From Chryseobacterium camelliae (GTDB lineage: Bacteria; Bacteroidota; Bacteroidia; Flavobacteriales; Weeksellaceae): 64,000 bases of DNA. The stretch is taken from the NCBI RefSeq assembly GCF_030818575.1, contig NZ_JAUTAL010000001.1, positions 868,001 through 932,000 on the forward strand, given 5' to 3'. Each line of letters starts with the position of its first letter. Within the stretch, counting starts at the first letter, position 1. The translations under genes and the position numbers were made by a program. Shown here one piece after another: positions 8,382 to 17,086 of the stretch. Under the pieces are notes generated by a model. That model saw only the letters and a program-made list of their open reading frames with translations. It was not told where the DNA came from and ran no database searches.

Positions 8382-9692
8382 ATGGTAAAGAATATAAAAA
8401 CAGCACTGTCAATTGTGGCAGCGGTCTTTCCTGCGCTGTTTTTTTCACAGCATATCAGGCAGATGACCGCAGAAGAGGTGGCGCAGCTCGCGGTGCAAAA
8501 TCACCAGCAGCTGAAAGTCGCAGCACAAAATATTGGTATAGCCAGGCAGAACACCCAGGTAGTAAAACTCCAGAAACTACCAACGATAACTGCCTCTACG
8601 AGCCAGTTCTATCTGGGGAATGCAGTGGTTATCGACAAGGATTTTTCAAATACAACAACGGTACAGATGCCCCATTACGGGAGTTCATATGCGGTTCAGG
8701 CTACCCAGCTGATCTTCAAAGGCGGATTGGTAAACAAATCAATTGAGCTGGCCGGACTGCGTGAACAGCTTTCTGAGCTTGATTTAGAGAAAAATAAGCA
8801 GGATGTGAAATTTCTGGTTATTTCCAATTATCTGGATGTCTACAAGATTGTCAATCAATACGAAGTTTTTCGGAACAACAAAAAACTGGCTCAGGAACGC
8901 CTGAAAAACATTCAGAAGTTCTATGAGCAGGGCATGGTGACCCGGAATGAGGTGATCCGTGGAGAACTGGCGATCAAAAATCTGGATCAGGGCATCCTCT
9001 CTTTGGTAAATAACCGTAAAATATTAAACTATAATCTCAATATAGCCCTGGGATTACCGGAAGATACCGAAATTGTTCCGGTAGAAAATCTGGAAAATAA
9101 AGAAGCGGGAATCGGAATGGACTATTACCTGAACCTTGCCCACGACAGTAATCCGGTTATGAAATCAGCGAAGACCAACATTGATGTCGCCGATAAGAAT
9201 ATCGACATTATTAAAACAGACAAGATACCGACAATAGCCGGATTTGGAGGCTATTCCCTGCAAAAGCCCATCACCACAAGGAATCCTGTCCTGGACATGT
9301 ATTCCGGAGGATGGCAAACCGGGGTTTCCCTGACTTATAATATCGATAACCTGTACAAAACGAAGGAAAGGGTAAAATTAGGGGAACTCCAGAAAAATCA
9401 GGCTTACGATGCCATGACACTTACCCAACAGAATATTGATATGGCGGTGAATGCAGCTTATGTGAAATATCAAGAATCAATCCAGCAGGCAGAAATACTG
9501 AACGATGCTAAGAAACTGGCTGAAGAAAACTACAAGATTACGGAAGCCAAATACCTGAACCAGCTTGCTGTGCAGGCAGAAATGATTGATGCCCAGAACC
9601 AGAAGCTCCAGTCCGAACTTGATTTTGCCAATGCGGAAATCAACGTTTTATATCAATACTACAACCTTCTGAAAACAACCGGAACACTTTAA
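8382..9692 (+). CDS. TolC-family outer-membrane efflux protein
   Basis: A 436-residue outer-membrane channel. A signal peptide (ALSIVAAVFPALFFSQ) is followed by two repeats of the outer membrane efflux protein fold with long coiled-coil helices, for example AEEVAQLAVQNHQQLKVAAQN and IQQAEILNDAKKLAEENYKI. The ATG at 8382 is chosen because the promoter ends at 8361; the frame is open from 8346. It is the first gene of a three-gene operon and would provide the outer-membrane duct for the MFS pump at 11096-12688. Confidence 0.92.
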   Translation: MVKNIKTALSIVAAVFPALFFSQHIRQMTAEEVAQLAVQNHQQLKVAAQNIGIARQNTQVVKLQKLPTITASTSQFYLGNAVVIDKDFSNTTTVQMPHYGSSYAVQATQLIFKGGLVNKSIELAGLREQLSELDLEKNKQDVKFLVISNYLDVYKIVNQYEVFRNNKKLAQERLKNIQKFYEQGMVTRNEVIRGELAIKNLDQGILSLVNNRKILNYNLNIALGLPEDTEIVPVENLENKEAGIGMDYYLNLAHDSNPVMKSAKTNIDVADKNIDIIKTDKIPTIAGFGGYSLQKPITTRNPVLDMYSGGWQTGVSLTYNIDNLYKTKERVKLGELQKNQAYDAMTLTQQNIDMAVNAAYVKYQESIQQAEILNDAKKLAEENYKITEAKYLNQLAVQAEMIDAQNQKLQSELDFANAEINVLYQYYNLLKTTGTL

Positions 9693-9708
9693 TTCAACAA
9701 GGAAAACA

Positions 9709-10835
9709 ATGGAAAATAAGGAACATAATACGACCACCGCTCAGCCAACTCCTGCTTCATCAGGCACGGCAGCGAAGAAAAAAGAAACTAAGAAAAATAA
9801 GATCAGGGCCATTATTTCAAACATCGTGGTATTCCTGGTGATTGGATTCGGCCTGTTCTGGCTGGTAAGGGAATATTTTCACATAGGTGACAAAACATAT
9901 ACGGAAGCCGCGCAGGTGGAGGAATTTATCAACCCGATCAATACCAGGGTTTCTGCCTATATTAAAGAGATTAAATTCATAGAGCATCAGCGCGGGTGAA
10001 GAAAGGGGATACCCTTGTGATTTTAGATGACCGTGAAATCCTGACTCAGCTCGGGCAGGCGGAAGCCGCTTATCAGAATGCACTGGCGCAGCGTAATGCG
10101 ACCAGCTCATCCGTCAACACCGTTTCTAATAACGTTAACGTAATGGAATCCAATATTGCCGGTGCCAAAGCCCGCTTATGGAATGCCGAACAGAACCTGA
10201 ACCGTTATAAAAATCTGCTGGCCTCCGAAGCAGTAACCAGACAGCAATACGATCAGGTAAAAACGGAATATGATGCACAGAAAGCAGCTTATGAAACGTT
10301 GCTGAACCAGAGGCAATCCGCCCATCTTTCTACAACGGAAGTAAAAAGTAAGTTCGGAATTATCGATGCGGAGATCAAACGGACCAAATCTGCATTGGAT
10401 ATGGCAAAAATAAATTTATCGTACACCGTGATTACGGCTCCTTACGATGGAGTGATGGGAAGAAGGACGATTTCCGAGGGCCAGCTGATCCAGCCCGGGC
10501 AACAGGTAGCCACAATCGTTTTAAACGGACAGAAATGGGTAACGGCCAATTTCCTGGAAAGTCAGATGCCGGATGTGAAAATCGGTGAAAAGATGATGAT
10601 GACTGCTGACGCTTTAGGCGGAAAGTCTTTTGAAGGCGTAGTAACCGCCATTTCAGCGGCAACCGGGTCTCGGTATTCCAGCGTGCCGACAGATAATTCC
10701 ACCGGAAACTTCATCAAAGTACAGCAGCGTATCCCGGTAAGGATTGAATTTACTTCCTCCAACAAAAAAGAAGATATTGCAAGGCTGAGCGCAGGGATGA
10801 ATATGAATGTGAATATCAATAAGGGCCAGAAATGA
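9709..10835 (+). pseudogene. EmrA/HlyD-like membrane fusion protein, frameshifted
   Basis: Two frames together make one adaptor of about 375 residues. The first (9709-9999) holds a cytoplasmic Lys-rich tail, one membrane segment (IISNIVVFLVIGFGLFWLV) and the start of the barrel domain, ending IKEIKFIEHQRG then TGA at 9997. The second (from 9996) continues without a break as VKKGDTLVILDDREI, the lipoyl and coiled-coil hairpin region, and the beta-barrel part with TVITAPYDGVMGRR. The break is at a G run (9994-9996): loss of one G or gain of two. If real, the pump lacks an intact adaptor; it could also be a sequencing error or need frameshifting. Confidence 0.85.
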
Positions 10836-10844
10836 TTTTTTAGA

Positions 10845-11090
10845 TATTAGATTTCAGATGTCAGATAAGTGAGATGAATCTCATATGTACAAATACATCT
10901 GATTATCTGCGATAAAGCTGGACATAAACCAGAATTTAAAAATGTTATCGTCTGAAATATGAAATCTGATATCTAACATCAAATTAATATTGAAAAAATA
11001 GAAAATCACCAGTTAATAAAAAACAGAATTTTTAAAATCTGACAATCAGATGTCTGGTATCTGAAATCTGATATCTTACCTCTAAAAACT
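10845..11090. repeat. Cluster of TCTGA/TCAGA-type intergenic repeats
   Basis: The gap between the adaptor and MFS genes is filled with variants of the word GATATCTGAAATCTGA in both orientations, for example near 10848-10872, 10950-10980 and 11040-11083. Related copies lie at 14935-14995, 47850-47878 and 48883-48945. They form inverted repeats and resemble REP-like dispersed elements. Confidence 0.6.
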
Positions 11091-11095
11091 AAACA

Positions 11096-12688
11096 ATGTA
11101 CAACAAAGGACTTTACCAAGACTGGGTACCGAAACCCATACAGCTCCTGCTGATCGTTTTGCTGCTTGCTGTAGTGATGCCAATCGGGGGTGTGTACACC
11201 GGGAACATCAGTTACCTGGTCAGCGGAACCGGTTCCATGACAGAATATTTCATGTGGGCCAACTACGCTTCCACGATTGGGATGGGAGCCTGCATGCCGA
11301 TCGTCCTCAGAATGAAGATGAGGTTCAAGGTACGGGATAAAATGACGTTGCTCCTGGTGATGTTGGGATTGCTGAGTTACATCAATTCCACAACCTACGA
11401 ACCGATGATTTTTGTATTCAGCTCATTAATCATCGGATTCTTTAAAATGATGGTTACGATAGAACTGTTCCTTCCCCTGATGGCTATGATGGGCAATCGC
11501 GGGATGTTTTACGGTGCTTTTTATACTTTTGTACTGGTACTCAACCAAATATCAGCCTATTATGCCGTAGATATTTCTATCAGGTATAACTGGCAGCAGT
11601 TCTATATTATTGTTGCAGTAGGATGTTTTGCATTAGCGTTGGTGCACTGGCTTTTAATGCACGATAAATATTTTGCCCTGAAAGTTCCTCTGCATTACAT
11701 CGACTGGCTCAGCACGTTGCTTTTCGTGTCCACATTTATGTTTTCGGCGTATGTGTTCTCCTTCGGCAAACAGCAGGACTGGCTTCATTCAAAGAAAATT
11801 GTGGACGCCAGCATAGCTGCCTTTGTAAGTTTTGCCCTGCTCGTAATCCGCCAGCTGACTTTAAAACGGCCGTACCTGTCATTTAAAATATTTTCCAAAA
11901 ACAATGTATTGCATGGATTGTTCATGCTGTTCTGCCTCGGGATGTTCCTGGGAACGACTTCCATCCAGAATACTTTTGCTGTAGGCGTATTGGGATATGA
12001 CCAGCTGACTAACGCACGCCTTAATCTCCTGATGATTCCTGGGCTTATTTTGGCCGGGGTAACCGCCATATTCTGGTTCAAAAAAGAAATTCCCTTGAAA
12101 ATGTTCATTTTTTCTGGTTTTTCGGCCATGATGGGGTACTCCATCATCATGTACTTTTCCATGGTTTTGGAATTCAACTATGATTACTGGTACCTGCCGA
12201 TGTTCCTGAAAGGCTACGGAATGTGTTCATTGTTCATCTCTGTTTGGTTTTATACCCTGGACAAGCTGGAAATGGATGAGATGCTGGCTGCGATCGGATT
12301 GGTGCTGGTTTGGAGAACGTTTCTGGCAGTAGGAATATTCTCGGCGTTGTATTCATGGTTCCAGTATCGCTTTCAGGTGATTGCGGTGGGAGATCTTGCG
12401 GTTTATCTGGACGGGATGACGATCACGCCTCAGAATGTCGCCGGAAATATGAAAACTGTCCAGCTCAATGCCATCATTATTGCGGGTAAAAAACTGTTCG
12501 GATACATTATCCTGGCCGGTTGCGGTGTATTGATCTATGTATTTACCCACCATTTCGGTAAAGAGCGGTTTGAATACTTGCGCTTCATCAGGGTACTGAC
12601 CGGAAAGTCAGTGATTGCCAGGAGAAGGCTCCGCGAAAGGAAAAAATTAATTGAAGAAATAAGAGACGCTGCAGGTCCTGCCGTCTGA
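11096..12688 (+). CDS. EmrB-like MFS efflux transporter
   Basis: A 530-residue integral membrane protein with about 14 hydrophobic segments, the topology of the DHA2 drug:proton antiporters. Segment-rich stretches start near LLLIVLLLAVVMPIGGVY and end near LFGYIILAGCGVLIYVF, followed by a basic cytoplasmic tail. It is the divergent Bacteroidota form of EmrB. It follows tolC-like and emrA-like genes, so the three would make a tripartite exporter. The 260-bp repeat-filled gap before it is unusual inside such an operon. The substrate is not predictable. Confidence 0.85.
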   Translation: MYNKGLYQDWVPKPIQLLLIVLLLAVVMPIGGVYTGNISYLVSGTGSMTEYFMWANYASTIGMGACMPIVLRMKMRFKVRDKMTLLLVMLGLLSYINSTTYEPMIFVFSSLIIGFFKMMVTIELFLPLMAMMGNRGMFYGAFYTFVLVLNQISAYYAVDISIRYNWQQFYIIVAVGCFALALVHWLLMHDKYFALKVPLHYIDWLSTLLFVSTFMFSAYVFSFGKQQDWLHSKKIVDASIAAFVSFALLVIRQLTLKRPYLSFKIFSKNNVLHGLFMLFCLGMFLGTTSIQNTFAVGVLGYDQLTNARLNLLMIPGLILAGVTAIFWFKKEIPLKMFIFSGFSAMMGYSIIMYFSMVLEFNYDYWYLPMFLKGYGMCSLFISVWFYTLDKLEMDEMLAAIGLVLVWRTFLAVGIFSALYSWFQYRFQVIAVGDLAVYLDGMTITPQNVAGNMKTVQLNAIIIAGKKLFGYIILAGCGVLIYVFTHHFGKERFEYLRFIRVLTGKSVIARRRLRERKKLIEEIRDAAGPAV

Positions 12689-12705
12689 AGAAACCTTGTT
12701 TTCCA

Positions 12706-12742
12706 GCAAAGCCCTGTTCTTATGATAAGAGTGGGGCTTTGC
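12706..12742 (+). terminator. Hairpin after the efflux operon
   Basis: GCAAAGCCC (12706-12714) pairs with GGGCTTTGC (12734-12742), with an inner CTTAT/ATAAG stem. It starts 17 bp after the MFS stop codon. There is no long T run, so termination is likely but not certain. Confidence 0.5.
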
Positions 12743-12788
12743 GTTGGTAATGGGGTTTGGTTTGGAGCTTTTTCCCGCTATCCACTGT

Positions 12789-12838
12789 ATCTTTTTTATT
12801 ACGGCCTCCGCTTTGCTCCGGCCGCAACAAAAAAGGAT
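12789..12838. repeat. Palindromic element
   Basis: ATCTTTTTTATTACGGCC (12789-12806) and GGCCGCAACAAAAAAGGAT (12820-12838) are near-perfect inverted copies around TCCGCTTTGCTCC. The unit looks like a dispersed non-coding repeat of Chryseobacterium-type genomes rather than a terminator of a local gene. Confidence 0.5.
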
Positions 12839-12971
12839 GCCGTTCCTATCGGGGCTAGGGTATACTCCTTTTTTGAATTATAAGTCATCTTAAGTATATT
12901 TCCAAAATACTAAATGCAATAAAATTGACTGTTAAGGATTCGCTTTTCGGAGCAAAATTCAATTATAAGAT

Positions 12972-13120
12972 CACCCCGTCAAAAAATTCTTCGAATTTTC
13001 GCCACCTTTGCGAGGGGAGGGGAATTATATAATGCTCTATACTATTATTAATTGTATATCTGCAAAAAAAATCCTCTCTCTTGGAGGGGTGGATCCGGCC
13101 GCAGGCAGGAGACGGAGTGG
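12972..13120. repeat. Long imperfect inverted repeat, MITE/REP-like
   Basis: CACCCCGTC at 12972 and GACGGAGTGG at 13111 form the outer arms. Inside them a GCCACCTTTGCGAGGGGAGG arm (13012 on) faces a CCTCTCTCTTGGAGGGGTGG arm (13073-13092). The whole 149-bp unit can fold into one hairpin. It has no coding capacity. Similar CACCCCGTC...GAGGGG units are frequent between genes of flavobacteria; mobility is inferred. Confidence 0.55.
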
Positions 13121-13277
13121 CTATTCTAGTATTACCGTTTTATCATCAACGATGTTGATGCAGAGAATAATATGATTCTGATAATGAAAAAGCTGGAAGA
13201 TTTTATTATTCGAAATTACGCAGGTTAAATTTTCTGGCTTTGAAGAGTTAATAGACGTCTGACTGGAGACAAAGTGG

Positions 13278-13347
13278 CTGTCAGGTACAACAATAATCAT
13301 AATAATAAACCTTATAGGTTTTTAAAACCTATAAGGTTTAATGACAG
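13278..13347. repeat. Perfect 17-bp-arm palindrome nested in CTGTCA/TGACAG
   Basis: TAAACCTTATAGGTTTT (13306-13322) is followed after one base by its exact reverse complement (13324-13340). Outer words CTGTCA (13278) and TGACAG (13342) are also inverted. It could act as a transcription barrier for the minus-strand genes that end at 13407. Confidence 0.6.
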
Positions 13348-13349
13348 TC

Positions 13350-13379
13350 AAAAAAATATCCCCCGAAATATTCAGGGGA
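13350..13379 (-). terminator. Terminator of the MoxR/VWA operon
   Basis: Read on the minus strand, TCCCC pairs with GGGGA (arms 13375-13379 and 13359-13363), with an inner GAA/TTC pairing, and is followed by a T run (13350-13356). It begins 28 bp after the stop of the AAA ATPase gene. Confidence 0.75.
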
Positions 13380-13406
13380 CAGAATTTATAAGTTAAGCCA
13401 AAAATT

Positions 13407-14882
13407 TTAATTCCTGTAATACGGGTTGATTTCCGCAGAATCAAAAGTAAAGGCATTGCTGTTTTCAGATTTATCCAGCTTTTTACTGATCGTCAGTGCC
13501 CATAAAACGAGCTCTTTGCAGAAATTCTGGTCTTCCGGGCTTAGGTCTGGAACGTTTTCTTCCACTACGGTTGATAATGGAGCAATGCTGTCCAGCTTGC
13601 GGTAAAATTCTTCGTCCGTATCATTATAATGCAGTTCCAGCTGGTTTTTATTGAACCATTTGATCAGATCGGTGTAAGGTGTTTTGATGCTCTCTTTCTC
13701 CAGCTTGGAAATGCGTGGGAAAAGGCTTTCAAATTGAGTCATCACCGCTTTGTCAATCAGGATCTTGGCAACGTAATCGGCGCCTTCCTGTTCACCTTCG
13801 TAGACCAGTTCTATTTTTCCGGTAATGGAAGGGACAATAGATAAAAAGTCAAGCAGGCGGACAGTGGTGCGTTCGGCCCCGGATTCAATCAGGCGGAGCC
13901 TGGCGGCGGCCATCAGGTTTTCCATGGCACTGATGCTGAGACGGGCACTTACCCCGCTTTTAGCATCCACATATTCACTGTCGCGGGCGGCAAAAGATAC
14001 TTCCTCCAGGAGGTCTTTTGCAAGGTCCGGAATATGGATTTTAGACTGGTCCTCGGCAGGAACCTGTGCTTCCTGCTCTGTGATCTGACGCGCCAGGGAA
14101 ATAGTCTGTGGATAGTGCGTGAAAATCTGGGAACCGATCCTGTCTTTCAGTGGTGTAACGATGCTGCCCCGGTTGGTATAATCTTCCGGATTGGCTGTAA
14201 ACACAAACTGGATGTCCAATGGCATCCTTAACTGGAATCCGCGGATCTGGATATCCCCCTCCTGAAGGATGTTGAACAAGGAAACCTGGATCCTGGCTTG
14301 TAAATCCGGCAGTTCATTCAGCACGAATATGCAGCGGTTAGCACGCGGGATCATGCCGTAATGCAGTACACGTTCGTCGGAATACGGAAGTTTCAGTGTT
14401 GCAGCTTTAATCGGATCGATATCTCCGATCAGGTCGGCCACATTCACATCCGGTGTAGCAAGTTTTTCAAAAAACCTGTCTGAGCGGTGTACCCATGCAA
14501 TTGGAGTTTCATCACCCATTTCGGCAATGAGGTCCCTGGCATATTTAGAAATAGGCTGGAACGGGCTGTCGTTGATTTCAGAGCCTTTTACAATCGGCAT
14601 ATATTCATCGAGGAGATGTACCATGCTTCTTGCAATCCTGGTTTTGGCCTGTCCGCGCAATCCGAGAAGGTTAATATGATGGCCTGCAAGCAATGCTTTC
14701 TTCAATTGCGGAACTACGGTATCTTCATAGCCCCAAAGTCCCTCAAATACAGGTTCCTTTGCTCTGATCTTTGCTATCAGGTTCTCCTGGATTTCTTCGT
14801 TAATGGTTTTGTGGGTATATCCTGAGTTTTTTAATTCTTTAAATGTCGTATCGTTTTTCATTGTATTTTGAGCAGTAATCAT
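13407..14882 (-). CDS. MoxR-type AAA+ ATPase (magnesium-chelatase-like subunit)
   Basis: A 491-residue AAA+ ATPase. The Walker A is GLRGQAKT (74-81), an unusual GxxGxAKT form. The Walker B region reads FVLNELPDL, with Asn where most relatives have Asp before the Glu. Sensor-like TANPEDYTNRG follows. Such proteins are often labelled magnesium chelatase, but no chlorophyll genes are present; MoxR-family ATPases act with VWA proteins as chaperone-like remodelling pairs. The gene follows the VWA gene on the same strand, separated by 115 bp of repeats. An ATG seven codons in (14861) is an alternative start. Confidence 0.85.
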   Translation of the reverse strand: MITAQNTMKNDTTFKELKNSGYTHKTINEEIQENLIAKIRAKEPVFEGLWGYEDTVVPQLKKALLAGHHINLLGLRGQAKTRIARSMVHLLDEYMPIVKGSEINDSPFQPISKYARDLIAEMGDETPIAWVHRSDRFFEKLATPDVNVADLIGDIDPIKAATLKLPYSDERVLHYGMIPRANRCIFVLNELPDLQARIQVSLFNILQEGDIQIRGFQLRMPLDIQFVFTANPEDYTNRGSIVTPLKDRIGSQIFTHYPQTISLARQITEQEAQVPAEDQSKIHIPDLAKDLLEEVSFAARDSEYVDAKSGVSARLSISAMENLMAAARLRLIESGAERTTVRLLDFLSIVPSITGKIELVYEGEQEGADYVAKILIDKAVMTQFESLFPRISKLEKESIKTPYTDLIKWFNKNQLELHYNDTDEEFYRKLDSIAPLSTVVEENVPDLSPEDQNFCKELVLWALTISKKLDKSENSNAFTFDSAEINPYYRN

Positions 14883-14934
14883 TTAATAATATAGTACATT
14901 GTTAATTATCCTAAAATTTATATGGATATCAGAT

Positions 14935-14995
14935 TTCAAATCTAACACCTCAAGTCTGAAGTCTGGTATCTTGCATCAGATATCTGAAATCTATC
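14935..14995. repeat. TCTGA/TCAGA-type intergenic repeat
   Basis: The sequence between the VWA and AAA genes starts GATATCAGATTTC and ends GATATCTGAAATC, with AAGTCTGAAGTCTGG inside. It is the same repeat class as at 10845-11090 and 48883-48945. Confidence 0.6.
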
Positions 14996-14997
14996 CA

Positions 14998-16140
14998 TCA
15001 TATCCTTCTCTTCCTGTTCTTTTCATAATCCTCAAAAATCATCTGCCCCAATCCGGAAAGTCCCGTCAGGAATGCTTTCCCCTGGTTCTGTTCCGTAAAT
15101 TCTTCCACAAATTTCCTGAGGTAAGGATCCTGGGCGATCATAAAGGTGGTGATCGGTATTTTAAGTTTCCGGGCCTGCGCAGCTCTGTTGAGGCATTGCG
15201 ACACGATCATCTGGTCGAGCCCGACGCTGTTCATATAAAATTCCCCGGTTGGTAGCTGGATGCAGCTGGGCTTTCCATCGGTGATCATGAAGATCTGTTT
15301 ATTGGTATTCCTTTTCCTGCGGAGGATGTCCATCGCCAGTTCCAGTCCGGCCACCGTATTGGTATGATAAGGCCCGACTTTCAGGTAGGGAAGGTCCTTG
15401 ATCTTGATCGGCCATGCTTCATTTCCAAAAACAATAATATCAATCGAATCTTTCGGATATTTGCGGTGGATCAGTTCTACAAGGGCCATGGCTACTTTTT
15501 TGGCAGGAGTAATCCGGTCTTCGCCATATAAGATCATGGAGTGGCTGATATCAATCATCAGTACCGTGCTCATCTGGGCTTTATGGCGCGTTTCTTCTAC
15601 GATGAGGTCATCTTCCGTCAGCTGAAGGTCACCAATGCCGTTATTGACCTGGGCATTTTTAAGACTTTCTGTCATGTTGACCAGTGACAGGTCATCGCCG
15701 TACTGGAATGACCGGTGGTCGCCATCCTTTTCATCACCAATACCTGTTTTGGAAGTACGGTGGTTGCCGATCCCGCTTTTTTTCAGCTTTCCGAATATTT
15801 GATCCAGGGCATATTCACGCAGTGCGGATTCCAGTTTGGGAGTCAGGACATTCTTTCCTCTTCCCGTTCCGGTATTTCCGTCCTCTTCATCAATTTCTTC
15901 CCGTATGTAGCCTCGCTTCCTAAGGTCTTCCTCAAAATCTTCCAGGGTGTATTCATCCGTGAAGATATCATACTCCTGATCCAGCATATCAAGCCATTCA
16001 AAGGCCTCCTCAATATCTCCGGAAGTATGTGTCAGCAGATCTTTGAATACATCAAAAACCCGGTCGAAATGAGACATTTCTTCCGGTATATGTTTACTGA
16101 AGATGTATCCTTTCTGAAAATTAAACTCTTTATTATTCAT
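14998..16140 (-). CDS. VWA-domain protein, partner of the MoxR-type ATPase
   Basis: A 380-residue soluble protein. The C-terminal half is a von Willebrand factor A domain with an intact MIDAS motif DISHS (197-201) and hydrophobic strands STVLMI, SIDIIVFG and KQIFMITDGKPS. The N-terminal 180 residues are acidic and helical, with a Gly-rich linker near 90-145. VWA proteins of this kind bind a metal-dependent partner loop and work with MoxR ATPases such as the one downstream. The target of the pair is unknown. No signal peptide or membrane segment is visible, so a cytosolic site is likely. Confidence 0.87.
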   Translation of the reverse strand: MNNKEFNFQKGYIFSKHIPEEMSHFDRVFDVFKDLLTHTSGDIEEAFEWLDMLDQEYDIFTDEYTLEDFEEDLRKRGYIREEIDEEDGNTGTGRGKNVLTPKLESALREYALDQIFGKLKKSGIGNHRTSKTGIGDEKDGDHRSFQYGDDLSLVNMTESLKNAQVNNGIGDLQLTEDDLIVEETRHKAQMSTVLMIDISHSMILYGEDRITPAKKVAMALVELIHRKYPKDSIDIIVFGNEAWPIKIKDLPYLKVGPYHTNTVAGLELAMDILRRKRNTNKQIFMITDGKPSCIQLPTGEFYMNSVGLDQMIVSQCLNRAAQARKLKIPITTFMIAQDPYLRKFVEEFTEQNQGKAFLTGLSGLGQMIFEDYEKNRKRRI

Positions 16141-16382
16141 TCAATCAATCTTCTTTTGAACAATACAAGTTAGGGAATATTATGATAAGTTTTGTGGTCT
16201 GAAAGATAGAATTTGGTTATGATGGTGATGGGAACGAAAAATCTATATTGAACATCCTGTACATACGCCCTCCATCAAATATCATTATTTTGTTCATTAT
16301 CACTGAACATAATTTTCTGAATACCTCCGGAGCGTGACGTGTAAAAATGCTTGTAATGATAACAACCAAAATTTCTATTTGC

Positions 16383-16390
16383 TATATTTG
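16383..16390 (+). promoter_or_regulatory. -7 promoter element of the lipoprotein gene
   Basis: TATATTTG matches TAnnTTTG and lies 21 bp before the ATG at 16412. This position excludes the longer frame that opens at 16334. No -33 TTG is seen at the usual distance. Confidence 0.5.
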
Positions 16391-16411
16391 TATCAACCAG
16401 ATCTGATTATA

Positions 16412-16957
16412 ATGAAAAAAACAGTATTGCTTACCTTATCCGTTTTAACATTGAATTCCTGTGTCGTATCTACAGCCGCTAAAGCGGTAAAAGGAGCGGT
16501 CAACCTGAGTTACAAGGCCGTTAAAGGCACTGTTAACGGAATCAGTTGGGCCGTTCGCAAAGCCAATGGGAAAATTGACGGAGACCGTATCGACGGAACC
16601 TGGAGAGTGGTAGGCGTTTATCATGGCTCTTTTGAAGACTTTACCAAAGACCAGAATCCAGAAAGTTCGTTTACTTCAGAATGTACGGACGCTTATGATC
16701 AGATAATTTTCAAAGCCAAAAGATCCAAATTTCAGCCGGTTCACTGCAGCTCGGAAAAAGAAGACTGGGTAAAATATTCTTTTGAATTCGGTAAAAATCC
16801 TGTAACTAAAGAGAAAGAGAATTATATAGAATACAATTCTGATAATTATATTTCGGTGATTGATGTCACTAATAAAACCATGGTCCTTGAGGGGAATCTG
16901 ATGCCGAAATTGGCCTTTTCCGGGGCTAAACTGTATCTGCTTGAAAAAGTAAAATAG
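16412..16957 (+). CDS. Putative lipoprotein, function unknown
   Basis: A 181-residue protein with a lipoprotein signal (MKKTVLLTLSVLTLNSC, lipobox LNSC). A helical, glycine-spaced stretch follows (AAKAVKGAVNLSYKAVKGTVNGI), with two near-identical AVKG repeats, then a lipocalin-like beta region starting IDGTWRVVGVYHGSFED. The start is fixed by the lipid signal and by the promoter just upstream. Anchoring to the inner or outer membrane facing the periplasm is inferred. It is a single gene with no informative neighbours. Confidence 0.75.
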   Translation: MKKTVLLTLSVLTLNSCVVSTAAKAVKGAVNLSYKAVKGTVNGISWAVRKANGKIDGDRIDGTWRVVGVYHGSFEDFTKDQNPESSFTSECTDAYDQIIFKAKRSKFQPVHCSSEKEDWVKYSFEFGKNPVTKEKENYIEYNSDNYISVIDVTNKTMVLEGNLMPKLAFSGAKLYLLEKVK

Positions 16958-17059
16958 AGAAAGTTTTAAAGACGGGAATCTTTGCTCCAACTTATGTATG
17001 ATAGAAGTACTTTCTAACCGGAGAAAAGTATGGGTATTCGTTTTTCCTGTTTAAAGCCT

Positions 17060-17067
17060 TATCTTTG
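17060..17067 (+). promoter_or_regulatory. -7 promoter element of the methyltransferase gene
   Basis: TATCTTTG is a strong match to TAnnTTTG and is followed by the typical GCA. The ATG at 17087 lies 19 bp downstream. Confidence 0.65.
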
Positions 17068-17086
17068 CATTCATTAAAATTGCATC

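Noticed and set aside
13127..13228. Plus-strand frame fragment ending FIIRNYAG then TAA, possibly a gene tail
   Set aside because: About 32 protein-like codons without a start and next to repeat elements; too short to support as a remnant without a search.
13278..13347. CRISPR-like palindromic repeat
   Set aside because: It is a single palindrome with no array of equally spaced copies and no cas genes.
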